A stretch of DNA of 64,000 nucleotides from Chryseobacterium sp. CY350 (GTDB lineage: Bacteria; Bacteroidota; Bacteroidia; Flavobacteriales; Weeksellaceae): the NCBI RefSeq assembly GCF_027945075.1, contig NZ_CP116034.1, positions 2,914,001 through 2,978,000 on the forward strand. The letters are read 5' to 3'. Positions 26,037 to 36,267 of this stretch are shown here, piece after piece. How positions within the stretch are numbered: the stretch's first letter is position 1; the number at the start of each line of letters is the position of its first letter. The notes beneath the pieces are model-generated. The model searched no databases. It was not told where the DNA came from and saw only the letters and a program-made list of their open reading frames with translations. The position numbers and the translations under genes are program-made.

Positions 26037-27029
26037 TTATACTAAGTTGTTTGCTACCAAGTATTCTGCGATCTGCACTGCATTGGTTGCAGCGCCTTTT
26101 CGCAGATTGTCTGCTACAATCCACAGGTTAAGCGTTTTCGGCTGAGAGAGATCTCTCCGGATTCTTCCGACGAAAACTTCATCTTTCCCTTCTGAATATA
26201 AAGGCATTGGATATTCGTTGTTTTTGACGTTATCCATTACGATTACTCCGGGAGTTTCTGATAATATTTTTCTTACTTCGTCTAATTCAAATTCGTTTTC
26301 AAATTCGATATTAACGCTTTCAGAATGACCTCCCTGCACCGGAACTCTTACAGCAGTTGCCGTTAAATTAAATGTATCGTCGCCCAAAATCTTTTTAGGC
26401 TCTTTCATTAATTTAATTTCTTCTTTTGTGTAATCGTCATCGGCAAATACGTCACAATGTGGCAACGCATTTTTGAAGATTTGGTAAGGATAAACTTTAG
26501 CAACAGAATCGTCTCCGCTGATTTCGGCATTTAATTGATCTACTGCAGCTTTACCCGTTCCTGTTACAGACTGATACGTAGAAACGACCACTCTTTTTAA
26601 ATCATATTTTTTATTCAACGGACCTAAAACCATCACCAACTGAATGGTGGAACAGTTTGGATTTGCAATAATCTTGTCTTCTTTTGTCAGAACATCAGCG
26701 TTGATTTCCGGAACAACTAATTTCTTAGTAGGATCCATCCTCCAGGCTGAAGAATTATCAATTACGGTAATTCCGGCTTCAGCAAATTTCGGCGCATATT
26801 CCAGAGAAGTTGAACCACCTGCAGAGAAGATTGCGATATCAGGTTTGGCAGCTATAGCGTCGTCGATGCTTACGATAGTGTAATCTACCTGTTTATATTT
26901 CACCTGTTTACCAATCGATCTTTCGGAAGCTACCGGAATTAATTCTGTTACAGGGAAATTTCTCTCTTCGAGAACTTTAAGCATCACTTGTCCAACCATT
27001 CCTGTTGAACCTACTACAGCTACTTTCAT
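26037..27029 (-). CDS. asd: Aspartate-semialdehyde dehydrogenase
   Basis: 330 residues. NADP-binding start VAVVGSTGMVGQVML, catalytic Cys126 in ANPNCSTIQLV, and the substrate-binding VPVQGGHSESVN are all present. It reduces aspartyl 4-phosphate to aspartate semialdehyde, feeding lysine, diaminopimelate, threonine and methionine synthesis in the cytosol. Length is normal for the bacterial family. It appears monocistronic, with a terminator after the stop; no aspartokinase or dap gene is nearby. No TAnnTTTG box was found upstream. Confidence 0.95.
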   Translation of the reverse strand: MKVAVVGSTGMVGQVMLKVLEERNFPVTELIPVASERSIGKQVKYKQVDYTIVSIDDAIAAKPDIAIFSAGGSTSLEYAPKFAEAGITVIDNSSAWRMDPTKKLVVPEINADVLTKEDKIIANPNCSTIQLVMVLGPLNKKYDLKRVVVSTYQSVTGTGKAAVDQLNAEISGDDSVAKVYPYQIFKNALPHCDVFADDDYTKEEIKLMKEPKKILGDDTFNLTATAVRVPVQGGHSESVNIEFENEFELDEVRKILSETPGVIVMDNVKNNEYPMPLYSEGKDEVFVGRIRRDLSQPKTLNLWIVADNLRKGAATNAVQIAEYLVANNLV

Positions 27030-27102
27030 TGATTTAATTAAAATATTTAAAGATTAAAAAAGTATAACTCATATTGCATGATTTATACTTGTCATTTATT
27101 TT

Positions 27103-27540
27103 TTATGCTCCAAAAAGTCTGTGCCATTGGAACGCCCAAAGCATTAATGCAATTGCAATAACCGCCATGATCACCCAGCTCATCTGGATTTTATCGTTTG
27201 TTTTAAATTTCTTGTTGACAATTGTTAACAAAACTGCAGCAATAATCATTGCAGTAGGATGCTCAACATATGTATTTCTGGAAACTGCATCTTTCATTAA
27301 AGTTCCGGCTTCTTTTGCAGCTTTGAATCCTGGAGAGAAGAAGAACAACATAATAAGCCCAATCAGCGCCTGTGTATGAAAGAATATCATGGTAAACAAC
27401 GTAGATTTTCTTAAAAGCTTAGAAATTTTTCCGGAGTATCCGAACATTGTTGCCAAAAGTGCTATCACAAAAACGGCAGTTGCCAATAAGATAAGGTAAG
27501 CAAAACCGCGGTGCGCCTGAAGCATAAAGTTGAAATCCAT
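27103..27540 (-). CDS. Cytochrome-b-like four-helix membrane protein
   Basis: The start used is the ATG at 27540 (MDFNFMLQAHRGFAY, 145 residues). An upstream ATG at 27564 falls inside the promoter box and is unlikely. Four membrane segments carry conserved His-containing motifs: QAHRGFAYLIL in the first, FFHTQALIGLI in the third region, and VEHPTAMIIA. Flavobacterial homologues are often annotated cytochrome b. Whether it binds haem is not known; the His positions would allow it. It has its own promoter, placed directly after the terminator of the upstream TonB receptor gene. Confidence 0.75.
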   Translation of the reverse strand: MDFNFMLQAHRGFAYLILLATAVFVIALLATMFGYSGKISKLLRKSTLFTMIFFHTQALIGLIMLFFFSPGFKAAKEAGTLMKDAVSRNTYVEHPTAMIIAAVLLTIVNKKFKTNDKIQMSWVIMAVIAIALMLWAFQWHRLFGA

Positions 27541-27561
27541 AATGTATATTTTTGTTAGATG

Positions 27562-27569
27562 CAAATATA
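27562..27569 (-). promoter_or_regulatory. -7 box directly after a terminator T-tract
   Basis: TATATTTG on the minus strand continues the T-tract of the upstream terminator and lies 21 bases before the ATG at 27540. Confidence 0.55.
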
Positions 27570-27597
27570 AAAAAATCCCAGCTATAAAGCCGGGATT
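27566..27597 (-). terminator. Terminator of the TonB receptor gene at 27622
   Basis: AAATCCCGGCT pairs with AGCTGGGATTT (one mismatch) around a 3-base loop, followed by seven T. Confidence 0.75.
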
Positions 27598-27621
27598 TGG
27601 TATGTAATAAAATTGAATTTA

Positions 27622-30327
27622 TTAGAAATTGAAAGCAACTGTTGCTGCCCATGTAGTACCATAACCAAAATAAACCTGGTTTTGTTGATTTACTCCATTC
27701 CAATTACCAGCACCTTGATATAATGCGTATTCAGCCTCTATCTGAGCAGGAGTACGGGTAGAGTTAATTGCAGCATATTCAGATTTTGAAAGGTTTGGGT
27801 GGATATTTGTATTAGACTCGGCAATGTATGTCTTGTCTAAAAGGTTGTACACGTTACCTCTCAATGTAAAGAACTGTTTTGGATTTTTTAATTTAACTTT
27901 AAAAGTGATTCCAAGGTCAAGCAATCCAAAAGATGGTAACTCTAAAGAACCTTTTTCTCTTGATGTTTCATTTTGGAAGTTCAAAATATTTAAGTTAGCA
28001 TATAAGTTTTTAACACCTCTGTAAGTTGCATCAAATGAGAACCAATCTAAAGGCTTGAATGTGAAACCTCCTGCCATGGTTGTCTGTGCAGAACCTCCTA
28101 CTTTCACTTTGTCTAAATAGAGAGTTTGAGCGTCTGATCCAATTTGTTCGTTATTTTCAGTGAAAATATTTCCCTGCGCATTACCCTTATAGTGATAATC
28201 ATTAAATGAAACCATAGCAAACAAGTCTACCATCTTATGAGGCTTTGCAGTCATTTCTAACTCTATCCCCTGGTGAATTTCAGTGATTCCCTGAATATTT
28301 GAGTAAGCTTGATTAGTTGTAAGAGTTGTACCTGGGTTTAACGGATCAGGGTAAGTTTGTGTAAGACCTCCTCTTCTTTGGAATCTGTCTTTCCATTCAG
28401 TTCTGTAAACATTCAGACTTGCATCAAAGATAGAAGAACGGAATCCGTAACCTCCTTCAAGACCAAATATTTTTTCGTTAGTAAGATTCGGGTTTAAGTA
28501 ATTCTTCTGATTTGGATATACTGCATTTAAAAATGGCTGCTTAGAATAGTATCCAATATTTGCATAAACATTGTGATGGTCATCTATATTATAGTTGGCA
28601 CCAGCCTTCATGTTGTACCCTAAAATATCTTTGAAACCTGTTTTTGTATTAAGTGCAGGGTTTGCTGCGGTAGGCTGAGCCACTTGTGCATTGGCAGCGG
28701 TAGAGTTTTTGTATCCTGCCTGCTGACCGTTTAATAAAGTCACTCCGTCAATGATGAAATTATCAATTCTCTGGAAAGATTGATTAGACAATGCACCGGA
28801 AACGAAGGCTGATAACTTGTCATTAGAATACTCTAACTGACCAAAACCTCCGTACCATAGTACTTCACCATCATTATCATAACCTATTTTGTCTTCATCA
28901 TTGTTTAGTTTTCCACCAAAAGGATTTCCTGTAGCTCTAGGAGAAAATCTATTAGTAACAACTCTAGGAGTTACAGTATATACATTTCCTGGTGCAGTAA
29001 AGAAATTTTTGTTTGTAATGTCTTTGTAGCCTGAAGCTCCGTACATATCTGTAATTATCTGGTAATGGTAACCGTAATAATACCTATTGTCTGTACCAAT
29101 AGTGAAATTTAAGTGTTCATTAAATTTATGGTTAAAGCTGAGAATAGCACCATACCAGTTGTGAGAGTTAATCGAAGATCTTCTTACTAAAGTACTCCCT
29201 TGCGCGGCAGTTTGAGGGTTAATTGTAGCATTTGTATTAAAGATTGTGTTGTAATCGATTTGTCCTTCAGGAGTTACAAAGCTATTAACAAAACCAGTGT
29301 TTGAGCCTACACCTGTTGGTATTCTACCGATGTCGCCAGTACCACCACCTCTACCGAAAGAAGCGTAGAATACTGAATTCAATGTTGATTTTTCACTCAT
29401 CTTCCAATCCCAGTTTACAGACATTACCGGCTTGTGATAATAGTTTACTCTGTTAGATAACTGTTCTCCATCTCTATATCCCCAGTCTGCATTGTATCTT
29501 CTGTTTGGTGTACCATCCTGATCGCTGTTATATTTAATATAGTTCTGAATGGTTGTAGAAGTTGATCTCTGATTATGCCATTGAGGAGCTCCTGTTATTG
29601 TAAACTGAAGATCATGCTTTTTGTTTGGCTGATATCCTAAAGCAAAGTAATAGTTATATGCTTCGAAGTCAGTTCCGTTGGCATACATTGCGCCAGAAGT
29701 TCTACCCATTAAAAATGATGAAGACCATCCTGAAGCAGATTTTCCTGTGTTATAAGAAAATACAGTTTTTAGAAAACCATCGTTTCCTAATCCTAAAGTT
29801 ACTTTACCGCTTTGTCTTTTGTCGGCTGCTCTTGTAATATAGTTCATTGTTCCACCAACAGAAGCAATAGCTAATTTAGATGCTCCAAGCCCTCTTTGTA
29901 CCTGCAATGCAGAAGTTACATCAGAAAGACCTGCCCAGTTAGACCAGTAAACGGCTCCGTTTTCCATATCGTTAACAGGCATACCATTTACCATTACGGC
30001 AATGTTTTCCTGTCCAAAACCACGAATGTTGATTTTTGAATCTCCAAAACCACCTCCGGCTTTTGTAGCGTATACAGAAGGTGTAACGTTTAGAAGCTCA
30101 GGAAGTTCCTGGTTACCTATCTTTTCCTGAATCTGTGCTTCTTTAATTGTAGAAACAGCAACAGGCGTTTTTCTATCTTTGGCGATATCAGCAACGCCAG
30201 CGATAACAACTTGCTCAATGTCTCTAGATCTTGTGTTAACAGTGTCCTGAGTCTGTTGTGCATAATAAACGCTAGCTGTCGAAAGTGTGATTACCACAGT
30301 TAGCATCGATTTGTTGATTAATTTCAT
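27622..30327 (-). CDS. TonB-dependent outer-membrane receptor
   Basis: 901 residues with a signal peptide (about 1-23, ending YYAQ). The plug domain is classic: IEQVVIAGVADI, NQELPELLNVTPSVYA, KINIRGFGQENIAVMVNGMPVNDMENG and VQRGLGASKLAIASVGGTMNYITR. A beta barrel follows to the C-terminal ATVAFNF. Unlike the receptor at 14617 there is no N-terminal carboxypeptidase-like domain and no lipoprotein partner gene, so it may be a siderophore, metal or cofactor receptor; the ligand is unknown. Flanked by its own terminator. Confidence 0.92.
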   Translation of the reverse strand: MKLINKSMLTVVITLSTASVYYAQQTQDTVNTRSRDIEQVVIAGVADIAKDRKTPVAVSTIKEAQIQEKIGNQELPELLNVTPSVYATKAGGGFGDSKINIRGFGQENIAVMVNGMPVNDMENGAVYWSNWAGLSDVTSALQVQRGLGASKLAIASVGGTMNYITRAADKRQSGKVTLGLGNDGFLKTVFSYNTGKSASGWSSSFLMGRTSGAMYANGTDFEAYNYYFALGYQPNKKHDLQFTITGAPQWHNQRSTSTTIQNYIKYNSDQDGTPNRRYNADWGYRDGEQLSNRVNYYHKPVMSVNWDWKMSEKSTLNSVFYASFGRGGGTGDIGRIPTGVGSNTGFVNSFVTPEGQIDYNTIFNTNATINPQTAAQGSTLVRRSSINSHNWYGAILSFNHKFNEHLNFTIGTDNRYYYGYHYQIITDMYGASGYKDITNKNFFTAPGNVYTVTPRVVTNRFSPRATGNPFGGKLNNDEDKIGYDNDGEVLWYGGFGQLEYSNDKLSAFVSGALSNQSFQRIDNFIIDGVTLLNGQQAGYKNSTAANAQVAQPTAANPALNTKTGFKDILGYNMKAGANYNIDDHHNVYANIGYYSKQPFLNAVYPNQKNYLNPNLTNEKIFGLEGGYGFRSSIFDASLNVYRTEWKDRFQRRGGLTQTYPDPLNPGTTLTTNQAYSNIQGITEIHQGIELEMTAKPHKMVDLFAMVSFNDYHYKGNAQGNIFTENNEQIGSDAQTLYLDKVKVGGSAQTTMAGGFTFKPLDWFSFDATYRGVKNLYANLNILNFQNETSREKGSLELPSFGLLDLGITFKVKLKNPKQFFTLRGNVYNLLDKTYIAESNTNIHPNLSKSEYAAINSTRTPAQIEAEYALYQGAGNWNGVNQQNQVYFGYGTTWAATVAFNF

Positions 30328-30539
30328 AATCGTAAGTAATAGTTAGAATTAAATTTGCTGCAAAATTCGGTAAATAAACTTTAACTATTATTAACTTAAT
30401 GTTAATTTTTATCAAGTCTTAATAACGGTTAATGTGTTGATTTATAACTAAATACGAAAATAACGATATTTTATGTGAAAAAAATCATATTATTTAATTT
30501 TTAACAAATGGCATTTGTTTTTATTAAATATATAATGCT

Positions 30540-31400
30540 TTACATAGCAGCCTTTAAACTTAAATCAATATTTTTAGCAGAATGTGTAAGCGCACCTACA
30601 GAAATAAAAGTAACTCCAGTTGTAGCAATTTCTTTCAGCTGATCTCTGGTTATTCCTCCTGATGCCTCACTTTCGCAAGATCCGTTGATGAGTTTTACGG
30701 CCTTTTTCATTGTAATGACATCCATATTATCAAGCATGATTCTGTCTACCTTTGCGTTGATGGCTTCCTGAACTTCCTCAAGATTGCGGGTTTCAACTTC
30801 TATCTTCAGTTTCTTCTTAGATTTTTTTACATAATTCTTAGCCATTTTTACGGCGTTGGTGATGCTTCCATTATAATCTATGTGATTATCTTTTAGCATG
30901 ATCATGTCATATAAACCGTATCTGTGATTGGTTCCGCCGCCGATCGCGACTGCCCATTTTTCGCAGACCCTGAAGTTGGGTGTTGTTTTGCGGGTATCCA
31001 AAAGTTTAGTTTTCGTACCAATCAATCTAGAATCCCAATCCTGAGTCAGTGTTGCAATTCCACTCATACGCTGCATACAGTTGAGAACCAGTCTCTCTGT
31101 TGATAGAATAGATCGGGCGCTTCCGGTCACGATAAAAGCTATATCTCCTACTTTTGCCATTTCGCCATCTTTGATAAATCTTTCTATTTTTAAATCTTTA
31201 TCGAAAGTTTTAAAAATAATTTCAGCCAGTTCTACTCCCGCCAAAATACAGTTTTCTTTTACCAACAGTTTTGCACTTTGCTCCAAATCTTTTGGGATTG
31301 TAGACAGAGTAGAGTGATCGCCATCCTGAATGTCTTCTTCTAATGCATTTTTGATGAACTGTTTCAGAACTTTATCGGTTGCGTAGTTTGGTCTTTTCAT
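30540..31400 (-). CDS. nadC: Nicotinate-nucleotide pyrophosphorylase (carboxylating)
   Basis: 286 residues, usual family length. Motifs include EEDIQDGDHST near the N-terminus, STERLVLNCMQRMSGIAT, LDTRKTTPNFRVCEKWAV, GGGTNHRYGLYDMIMLKDNH and EVETRNLEE. It converts quinolinate and PRPP to nicotinate mononucleotide in de novo NAD synthesis. It follows nadB by 19 bases on the same strand, so the two are co-transcribed. nadA is not in the window. Confidence 0.95.
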   Translation of the reverse strand: MKRPNYATDKVLKQFIKNALEEDIQDGDHSTLSTIPKDLEQSAKLLVKENCILAGVELAEIIFKTFDKDLKIERFIKDGEMAKVGDIAFIVTGSARSILSTERLVLNCMQRMSGIATLTQDWDSRLIGTKTKLLDTRKTTPNFRVCEKWAVAIGGGTNHRYGLYDMIMLKDNHIDYNGSITNAVKMAKNYVKKSKKKLKIEVETRNLEEVQEAINAKVDRIMLDNMDVITMKKAVKLINGSCESEASGGITRDQLKEIATTGVTFISVGALTHSAKNIDLSLKAAM

Positions 31401-31419
31401 TATTTTCTTTAATAATCGA

Positions 31420-32997
31420 TTATGCTTGAACTAAATCCTTATTGTAAAACGCGCCTTTATTTTTCGTCATTTCCATCGATTGGGTGATGATAAGGTGCGC
31501 AACGGTTGTTAAATTTCTTAATTCTGAAAGTTGAGGTGATAAGATAGAGTAGCGGTAAATTTCGTCAACGGCAGCGGCTATTTCCTGATGTTTCTGAAAA
31601 GCCATTCTTAGACGGCTGTTGCTTCGCACAATTCCTACCAGATCACTCATCATTTCCTGAAGCTGTTTTCTGAGATAAGATACAATCACCATTTCGTCAA
31701 TGATTTTCATTCCTTCTTCATTCCATTCCGGAACAGCTTTTAGATCATCAAAATTAAAATTGTTTTCTTTTAATAATTCCACGGTTTTCATTGCAGCATT
31801 ATGACCGTAAACCAAACCTTCAAGAAGAGAATTTGATGCTAATCTGTTGGCACCGTGAAGCCCGGAGTTGGTACATTCTCCCACAGCAAATAAATTATTT
31901 ATTGAAGATTGTCCGTCTTTATCAACTTCAATTCCGCCCATAAGATAGTGACAGGCAGGAACTACAGGTATGAGTTGGGTGAAAGGATCGATCCCTTCAT
32001 CTTTGCATTTTTTATAAATATTAGGGAAGTGTTCCAGAAATTTCTCGTGATTCATTTCGCTGCAGTCTAATCCTACAAATTCATCTCCGGTAACTTTCAT
32101 CTCTGCATCAATGGCTCTAGCAACGATATCTCTTGAGGCAAGTTCTTCGCGTTCGTCATATTTCTGCATAAATTTTTCTCCTTTTTTTGTTCTCAATTTT
32201 GCACCGTCTCCACGTACGGCTTCAGAAATCAAGAACAGCATACCGTCAAGCTTACTATATAATGCCGTCGGATGAAACTGATAATACTGCATATTGGTCA
32301 CTTTTCCTTTAGCGCGCGCAACGAAAGCAATTCCGTCTCCGGTCGCAATCACAGGATTAGTCGTGTTTTTATAAACATGTCCTGCTCCGCCAGTTGCCGC
32401 TAAAGTGATTTTTGAAGTGATTTTTTTAATAGATTTCGATTTTGCATCCAAAATATAAGCACCATAGCAATTGATCTCACCTTCATTCAGTTCTTTTCCC
32501 GGAACGTGATGCTGAGTGATGATGTCAATTACATAATGATGATCAAGAATTTCGATATTCGGACTGCTTTTCGCAGTTTCCAATAAAGCTCTTTCGATTT
32601 CGAAACCTGTGATGTCTTTGTGATGTACGATTCGGTTTTCGGTGTGGCCGCCTTCCCTTCCTAAGGCAAATTCGCCATTTTTCATATCAAAATTTGCACC
32701 CCATTCTACGATTTCGTTAAACCTTACCGGCGCTTCTCTTACCACCATTTCTACGATGTCACGTTTGTTTTCGCCGTCTCCGGCACGCATCGTATCATCA
32801 ATATGCTTTTCGAAATTGTCGTTTTTTGAATCTGTAACTACTGCCAATCCGCCTTGAGCATACTTTGTATTGCTTTCATCTTCGTCAGATTTGGTTACAA
32901 TGATTATTTTCGCATCCGGAAATTGTTCTGAAACTTTTATGGCATAAGAAAGTCCGGAAATTCCGGAGCCAATTACTAATACATCCGCTTTTATCAT
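31420..32997 (-). CDS. nadB: L-aspartate oxidase
   Basis: 525 residues. FAD-binding start VLVIGSGISGLSYAI, TKYAQGGLAVV, then GREGGHTENRIVHHKDITG and FHPTALY in the succinate-dehydrogenase-like flavoprotein core, and ECTNSGLHGANRLASNSLLEGLV near the C-terminal third. It oxidises aspartate to iminoaspartate, which NadA condenses to quinolinate. It is first in the nadB-nadC pair; the nitroreductase gene ends 30 bases upstream on the same strand, so it could be part of the same transcript. Confidence 0.95.
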   Translation of the reverse strand: MIKADVLVIGSGISGLSYAIKVSEQFPDAKIIIVTKSDEDESNTKYAQGGLAVVTDSKNDNFEKHIDDTMRAGDGENKRDIVEMVVREAPVRFNEIVEWGANFDMKNGEFALGREGGHTENRIVHHKDITGFEIERALLETAKSSPNIEILDHHYVIDIITQHHVPGKELNEGEINCYGAYILDAKSKSIKKITSKITLAATGGAGHVYKNTTNPVIATGDGIAFVARAKGKVTNMQYYQFHPTALYSKLDGMLFLISEAVRGDGAKLRTKKGEKFMQKYDEREELASRDIVARAIDAEMKVTGDEFVGLDCSEMNHEKFLEHFPNIYKKCKDEGIDPFTQLIPVVPACHYLMGGIEVDKDGQSSINNLFAVGECTNSGLHGANRLASNSLLEGLVYGHNAAMKTVELLKENNFNFDDLKAVPEWNEEGMKIIDEMVIVSYLRKQLQEMMSDLVGIVRSNSRLRMAFQKHQEIAAAVDEIYRYSILSPQLSELRNLTTVAHLIITQSMEMTKNKGAFYNKDLVQA

Positions 32998-33027
32998 ATT
33001 CTTGCATTAAGACAACCGTCTAAATAA

Positions 33028-33657
33028 TTACATAAATTTAAACAATTTTTCGTTTGGTTTCCTTACTTTTTTCATGTGCTGAAACTCATCTTCCTGAGAT
33101 CTGAATCCTAAAGCAAGTGTTACGGATACTTTCTCCGTATCCGAATCAATATTTAAAATTTCTTCGATAAGATCTTGTCTGAAGCCTTCCATCGGGCAGG
33201 TATCTATATTTTCTAACGCAGCAGCATACATTAAATTAGCCAAAACAATATAGGCTTGTTTTTCTGCCCAGTTCAGAATGTCATCGTGTTGCTGTCTGCT
33301 AAAATGACTTGTAATACTTTTCTTAAATAAATTTAAATCTTCCACAGGATGTTCTCGCACTTCGGAAATGTGATTAAAATATCCATCAAGATATGTTTCT
33401 TCCATATCTTTTTTTGAAACCAGAACGATAAGGTGCGAACAGGTGGATATTTGGGAAGGATTGTAGAAAGCCGGGATTAATTTGTCCTTCATTTCTCTGC
33501 TCTCAACCACAAATATTTTATAAGGCTGTAGTCCCTGAGAGCTTGCAGCCAATCTACCAGACTCAAGAATGTTGAGTAGTATCTGCTGCGGAATAATTAA
33601 ATCAGGATTAAATTTTTTCACAGAATACCTTCTGCTTAAAGCTTCCAAATAGTTCAT
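33028..33657 (-). CDS. Nitroreductase-family NAD(P)H-dependent oxidoreductase
   Basis: 209 residues with the FMN-binding family signature: RRYSVKKFNPD at the start, SGRLAASSQGLQPYKIFVV, and NLMYAAALENIDTCPMEGF. Members reduce nitro groups, quinones or flavins; the physiological substrate is unknown. It precedes nadB on the same strand, so a link to NAD(P)H metabolism or shared transcription is possible. The ATG lies four bases after a TAAATTTG box, implying a leaderless message. Confidence 0.9.
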   Translation of the reverse strand: MNYLEALSRRYSVKKFNPDLIIPQQILLNILESGRLAASSQGLQPYKIFVVESREMKDKLIPAFYNPSQISTCSHLIVLVSKKDMEETYLDGYFNHISEVREHPVEDLNLFKKSITSHFSRQQHDDILNWAEKQAYIVLANLMYAAALENIDTCPMEGFRQDLIEEILNIDSDTEKVSVTLALGFRSQEDEFQHMKKVRKPNEKLFKFM

Positions 33658-33661
33658 AAGA

Positions 33662-33669
33662 CAAATTTA
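33662..33669 (-). promoter_or_regulatory. -7 box of the nitroreductase gene, four bases before the ATG
   Basis: On the minus strand TAAATTTG, TCTT, ATG. Confidence 0.6.
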
Positions 33670-33730
33670 AGAATTGAATGTGAATAAAGACAGCTTTGCA
33701 CCGAAATATCTATTTTTAAATTAATTCATC

Positions 33731-33758
33731 AAAAAACCGCTCCTTTTAAAGAGAGCGG
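33731..33758 (-). terminator. Terminator of the adhesin-like gene at 33789
   Basis: CCGCTC pairs with GAGCGG, followed by six T on the minus strand. Confidence 0.7.
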
Positions 33759-33788
33759 CTACAAAATAATTAAAATATGAAAAAAAAT

Positions 33789-36056
33789 TTAGTTTCTGTT
33801 TTTTACCATGATCCAACCGGAGAATTTAATTGGTGTTTTATTTTTGTTATCTTCATTCCACGTCACAGAATACCAGTAATTGCCTGTAGGAACTTTTCTT
33901 CCGTTTGCCGTTCCGTCCCAGATGTATCTATTGGTTTTATCTCCCTGATGAAGTTTAGAACCATATCTGTCGTATACATTAAACGTCAGGTTTGGTTTTC
34001 CAGATAAGGCAGAGTAGTCGATGAAATCGTTTTGCCCGTCTGCATTTGGAGTGATAACGTTGATTAGATTCGGTACCGTGAAGTTGACAATGATGGGCTC
34101 ACAATCATAAACATCTCTTACGTAGATTTTGTGTAAACCTCTTGATATTCCGGTAAATACATTAGAATCCTGCCAGTTTACATTGTCGAGCGAATATTGG
34201 TAAGCAGGAGTTCCGCCATTCACGTTAACAGTAATTGTAGTACTCGAGATGTCAATGTAAGTTACAACCGGCTGTTCTGAAGCATAAACTTTTACATTCT
34301 GAGTTACTGTACACTGTCCGTTTGTTAATTTGACCCAGTAAGTTCCCACTCCTACATTATTGATGGTTTGAGTAGTTGCGCCCGTGCTCCATTCATATCC
34401 TGAAAAACCAATGCCTGCATCTAAAGTGGTTTTATCTTCGATACAAATTATTTTATCAGTCAACACGGTAGAATAAATTGGAGGAATTACCACCAATGTC
34501 ACTTTTGCGACAGAGAAACATCCGTTAGAATTAATAACTTTTATATAAACAACGCCGTTCGGAGCGGTGTAAGTCGCAGGATTTGAAATTTCGTTGGTGT
34601 CATTTGCGGCATCTGTTAATGATGGATAATATTTTTTTGTAATTCCGGTCTGAAATGTAACGCTGACGTTGGTTAAATTAAATATACCGACAGACGGATT
34701 GGTTTCTTGTGCGCAACTTCTTAATGTAGCATCGGTTACCGGTATTAAAGGATAAGTGTTTAGGGTGATAATCGCGTTGTCTACACAACCTTGCGCTGTA
34801 GTCACCTTCACATGAATTGTAGTTCCCTGTGCCGCGGGAAAAGCGCCGAAGTTCATGATCTGATTGGTTCCAACGTTTAAATCTGCGAGAGTAGGGTAGT
34901 ATTTTTTAGTAACTCCGGTTAAAGTTGTTACAGCTGCATCATTTAAATTAAATATTCCTACACCCGCATTATTGTTATTGCACTCGGTGAGGGAAGCGTC
35001 GGCAGCTTCAAAAGGAGTAGGATTTAAAATAATCCGTGCATCGCCGTTATCACATAATGTTGCTGAAGGGTCTTTTATAACGACTGTAATAGTTGTATTC
35101 CCGGAATATTGAAAGTTTGAAGGAGTCGCAATTGGTGTAGAACTTCCCAAAACATAATACGTAATAATGTAATTAGAAGGGATATTCACAAACTGCGTGG
35201 CATAAGAAGTTAAATCCACAAAGCCATTTCCGGTAGAAGGATTGGTACACACGAAAGGAGTAATCGTATTTTGTAAAATCGGAACTTTATCAATGAAAAT
35301 TTTAGCATTTTTTATAGAATGTCTTGCGCTCGCTGCTCCGGTCCCTGAGGAAAATCCAAAATAGCCGGTTGTCATACCAATTGCTCCACCTGAAGGGGCA
35401 AAAGATTGATTGGTAATCACAACTCCGTCTATTTTTATCTGAATAATCCAATTATTAATATTGGCAGGATCTACCTCACCGTTTACTTCAACATGCTTAT
35501 AATTTGTTCCCACAAAAGGTTGTGTAGCTTGTAAATCAGGAGAATGGAATGTGCTTCCCGCCGTTACATTGTATTCTACATTGGGATTTCCTGCAGGAGT
35601 ATTGTTGGTGCCGTACAAAAGATGCACTTTACTCATTTGTCCTTCAGTAGTATTATTAAAAATGTCAAAAGCAACCATCAGTCCGTTTGCATTCGCCGGA
35701 ATTCCCAGACCACCACCTGTTGTAAAAGCGGTTGGCGGGTTTGAAAGATACCAAAAAGTAAGACCGTCTCCTCTTCCGTATGCTGTGGTTCCGTTTCCAT
35801 CTATCCTGAAGTCGAATTCAACTTTCCATTTATCACAATATTTTAAATTGATAGGATCCGAAAGTTTTATGGCTCCGAACTGACTTGTCTGATCAGCAGT
35901 CAGTCTTACAAAGTCTCCGCTTACTGCCGCCGAGGGAACAATGTCCCAACCTGTTGTATTAACTGGATTTCCAGTGAGTTGATAAGTTTGTGCTAATGTT
36001 GTTTGAAAAAAGAATAAAAGAATAACTGAAAGATAAAATAGTAATGATTTCTTCAT
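33789..36056 (-). CDS. T9SS type B adhesin-like protein with lectin-like N-terminus (paralogue A)
   Basis: 755 residues with a signal peptide (about 1-22, ending TLAQ). Residues about 24-255 resemble bacterial L-type lectins (VEFDFRIDGN, GDGLTFWYLSNPP). Two modules follow with ATL-EC/SC, GIFNL and TKKYYP elements, then a TTLDAGIGFSGYEWSTGATTQ segment and a SprB-like repeat (NGGTPAYQYSLDNVNWQDSNVF). The last 90 residues form the gliding-motility-associated C-terminal domain (NVITPNADGQNDF to GWIMVKNRN), a type B T9SS signal. It should be secreted and attached to the surface, perhaps binding glycans. Its C-terminal half is most like paralogue D at 43170. Confidence 0.92.
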   Translation of the reverse strand: MKKSLLFYLSVILLFFFQTTLAQTYQLTGNPVNTTGWDIVPSAAVSGDFVRLTADQTSQFGAIKLSDPINLKYCDKWKVEFDFRIDGNGTTAYGRGDGLTFWYLSNPPTAFTTGGGLGIPANANGLMVAFDIFNNTTEGQMSKVHLLYGTNNTPAGNPNVEYNVTAGSTFHSPDLQATQPFVGTNYKHVEVNGEVDPANINNWIIQIKIDGVVITNQSFAPSGGAIGMTTGYFGFSSGTGAASARHSIKNAKIFIDKVPILQNTITPFVCTNPSTGNGFVDLTSYATQFVNIPSNYIITYYVLGSSTPIATPSNFQYSGNTTITVVIKDPSATLCDNGDARIILNPTPFEAADASLTECNNNNAGVGIFNLNDAAVTTLTGVTKKYYPTLADLNVGTNQIMNFGAFPAAQGTTIHVKVTTAQGCVDNAIITLNTYPLIPVTDATLRSCAQETNPSVGIFNLTNVSVTFQTGITKKYYPSLTDAANDTNEISNPATYTAPNGVVYIKVINSNGCFSVAKVTLVVIPPIYSTVLTDKIICIEDKTTLDAGIGFSGYEWSTGATTQTINNVGVGTYWVKLTNGQCTVTQNVKVYASEQPVVTYIDISSTTITVNVNGGTPAYQYSLDNVNWQDSNVFTGISRGLHKIYVRDVYDCEPIIVNFTVPNLINVITPNADGQNDFIDYSALSGKPNLTFNVYDRYGSKLHQGDKTNRYIWDGTANGRKVPTGNYWYSVTWNEDNKNKTPIKFSGWIMVKNRN

Positions 36057-36230
36057 TTTATTAGTTTAAATTATGGTTATTGGTGTTTAAATACTTAATT
36101 GGAAAGAGAGCTCTGTTGTCTTAGAGATAAAGTCTAAATTGATTAAAAATATTTACTTCTGTAGTCGCTGATTTTTATAATATTCTGTAAAAAATAATAT
36201 TTGCTTAAATTTTACACATCTAAATATTAC

Positions 36231-36260
36231 AAAAAAATCACTCCAAAAGAGGAGTGATTT
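36231..36260 (-). terminator. Terminator of the adhesin-like gene at 36268
   Basis: AAATCACTCC and GGAGTGATTT form a perfect 10-bp stem, followed by T on the minus strand. Confidence 0.8.
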
Positions 36261-36267
36261 CTGAGCG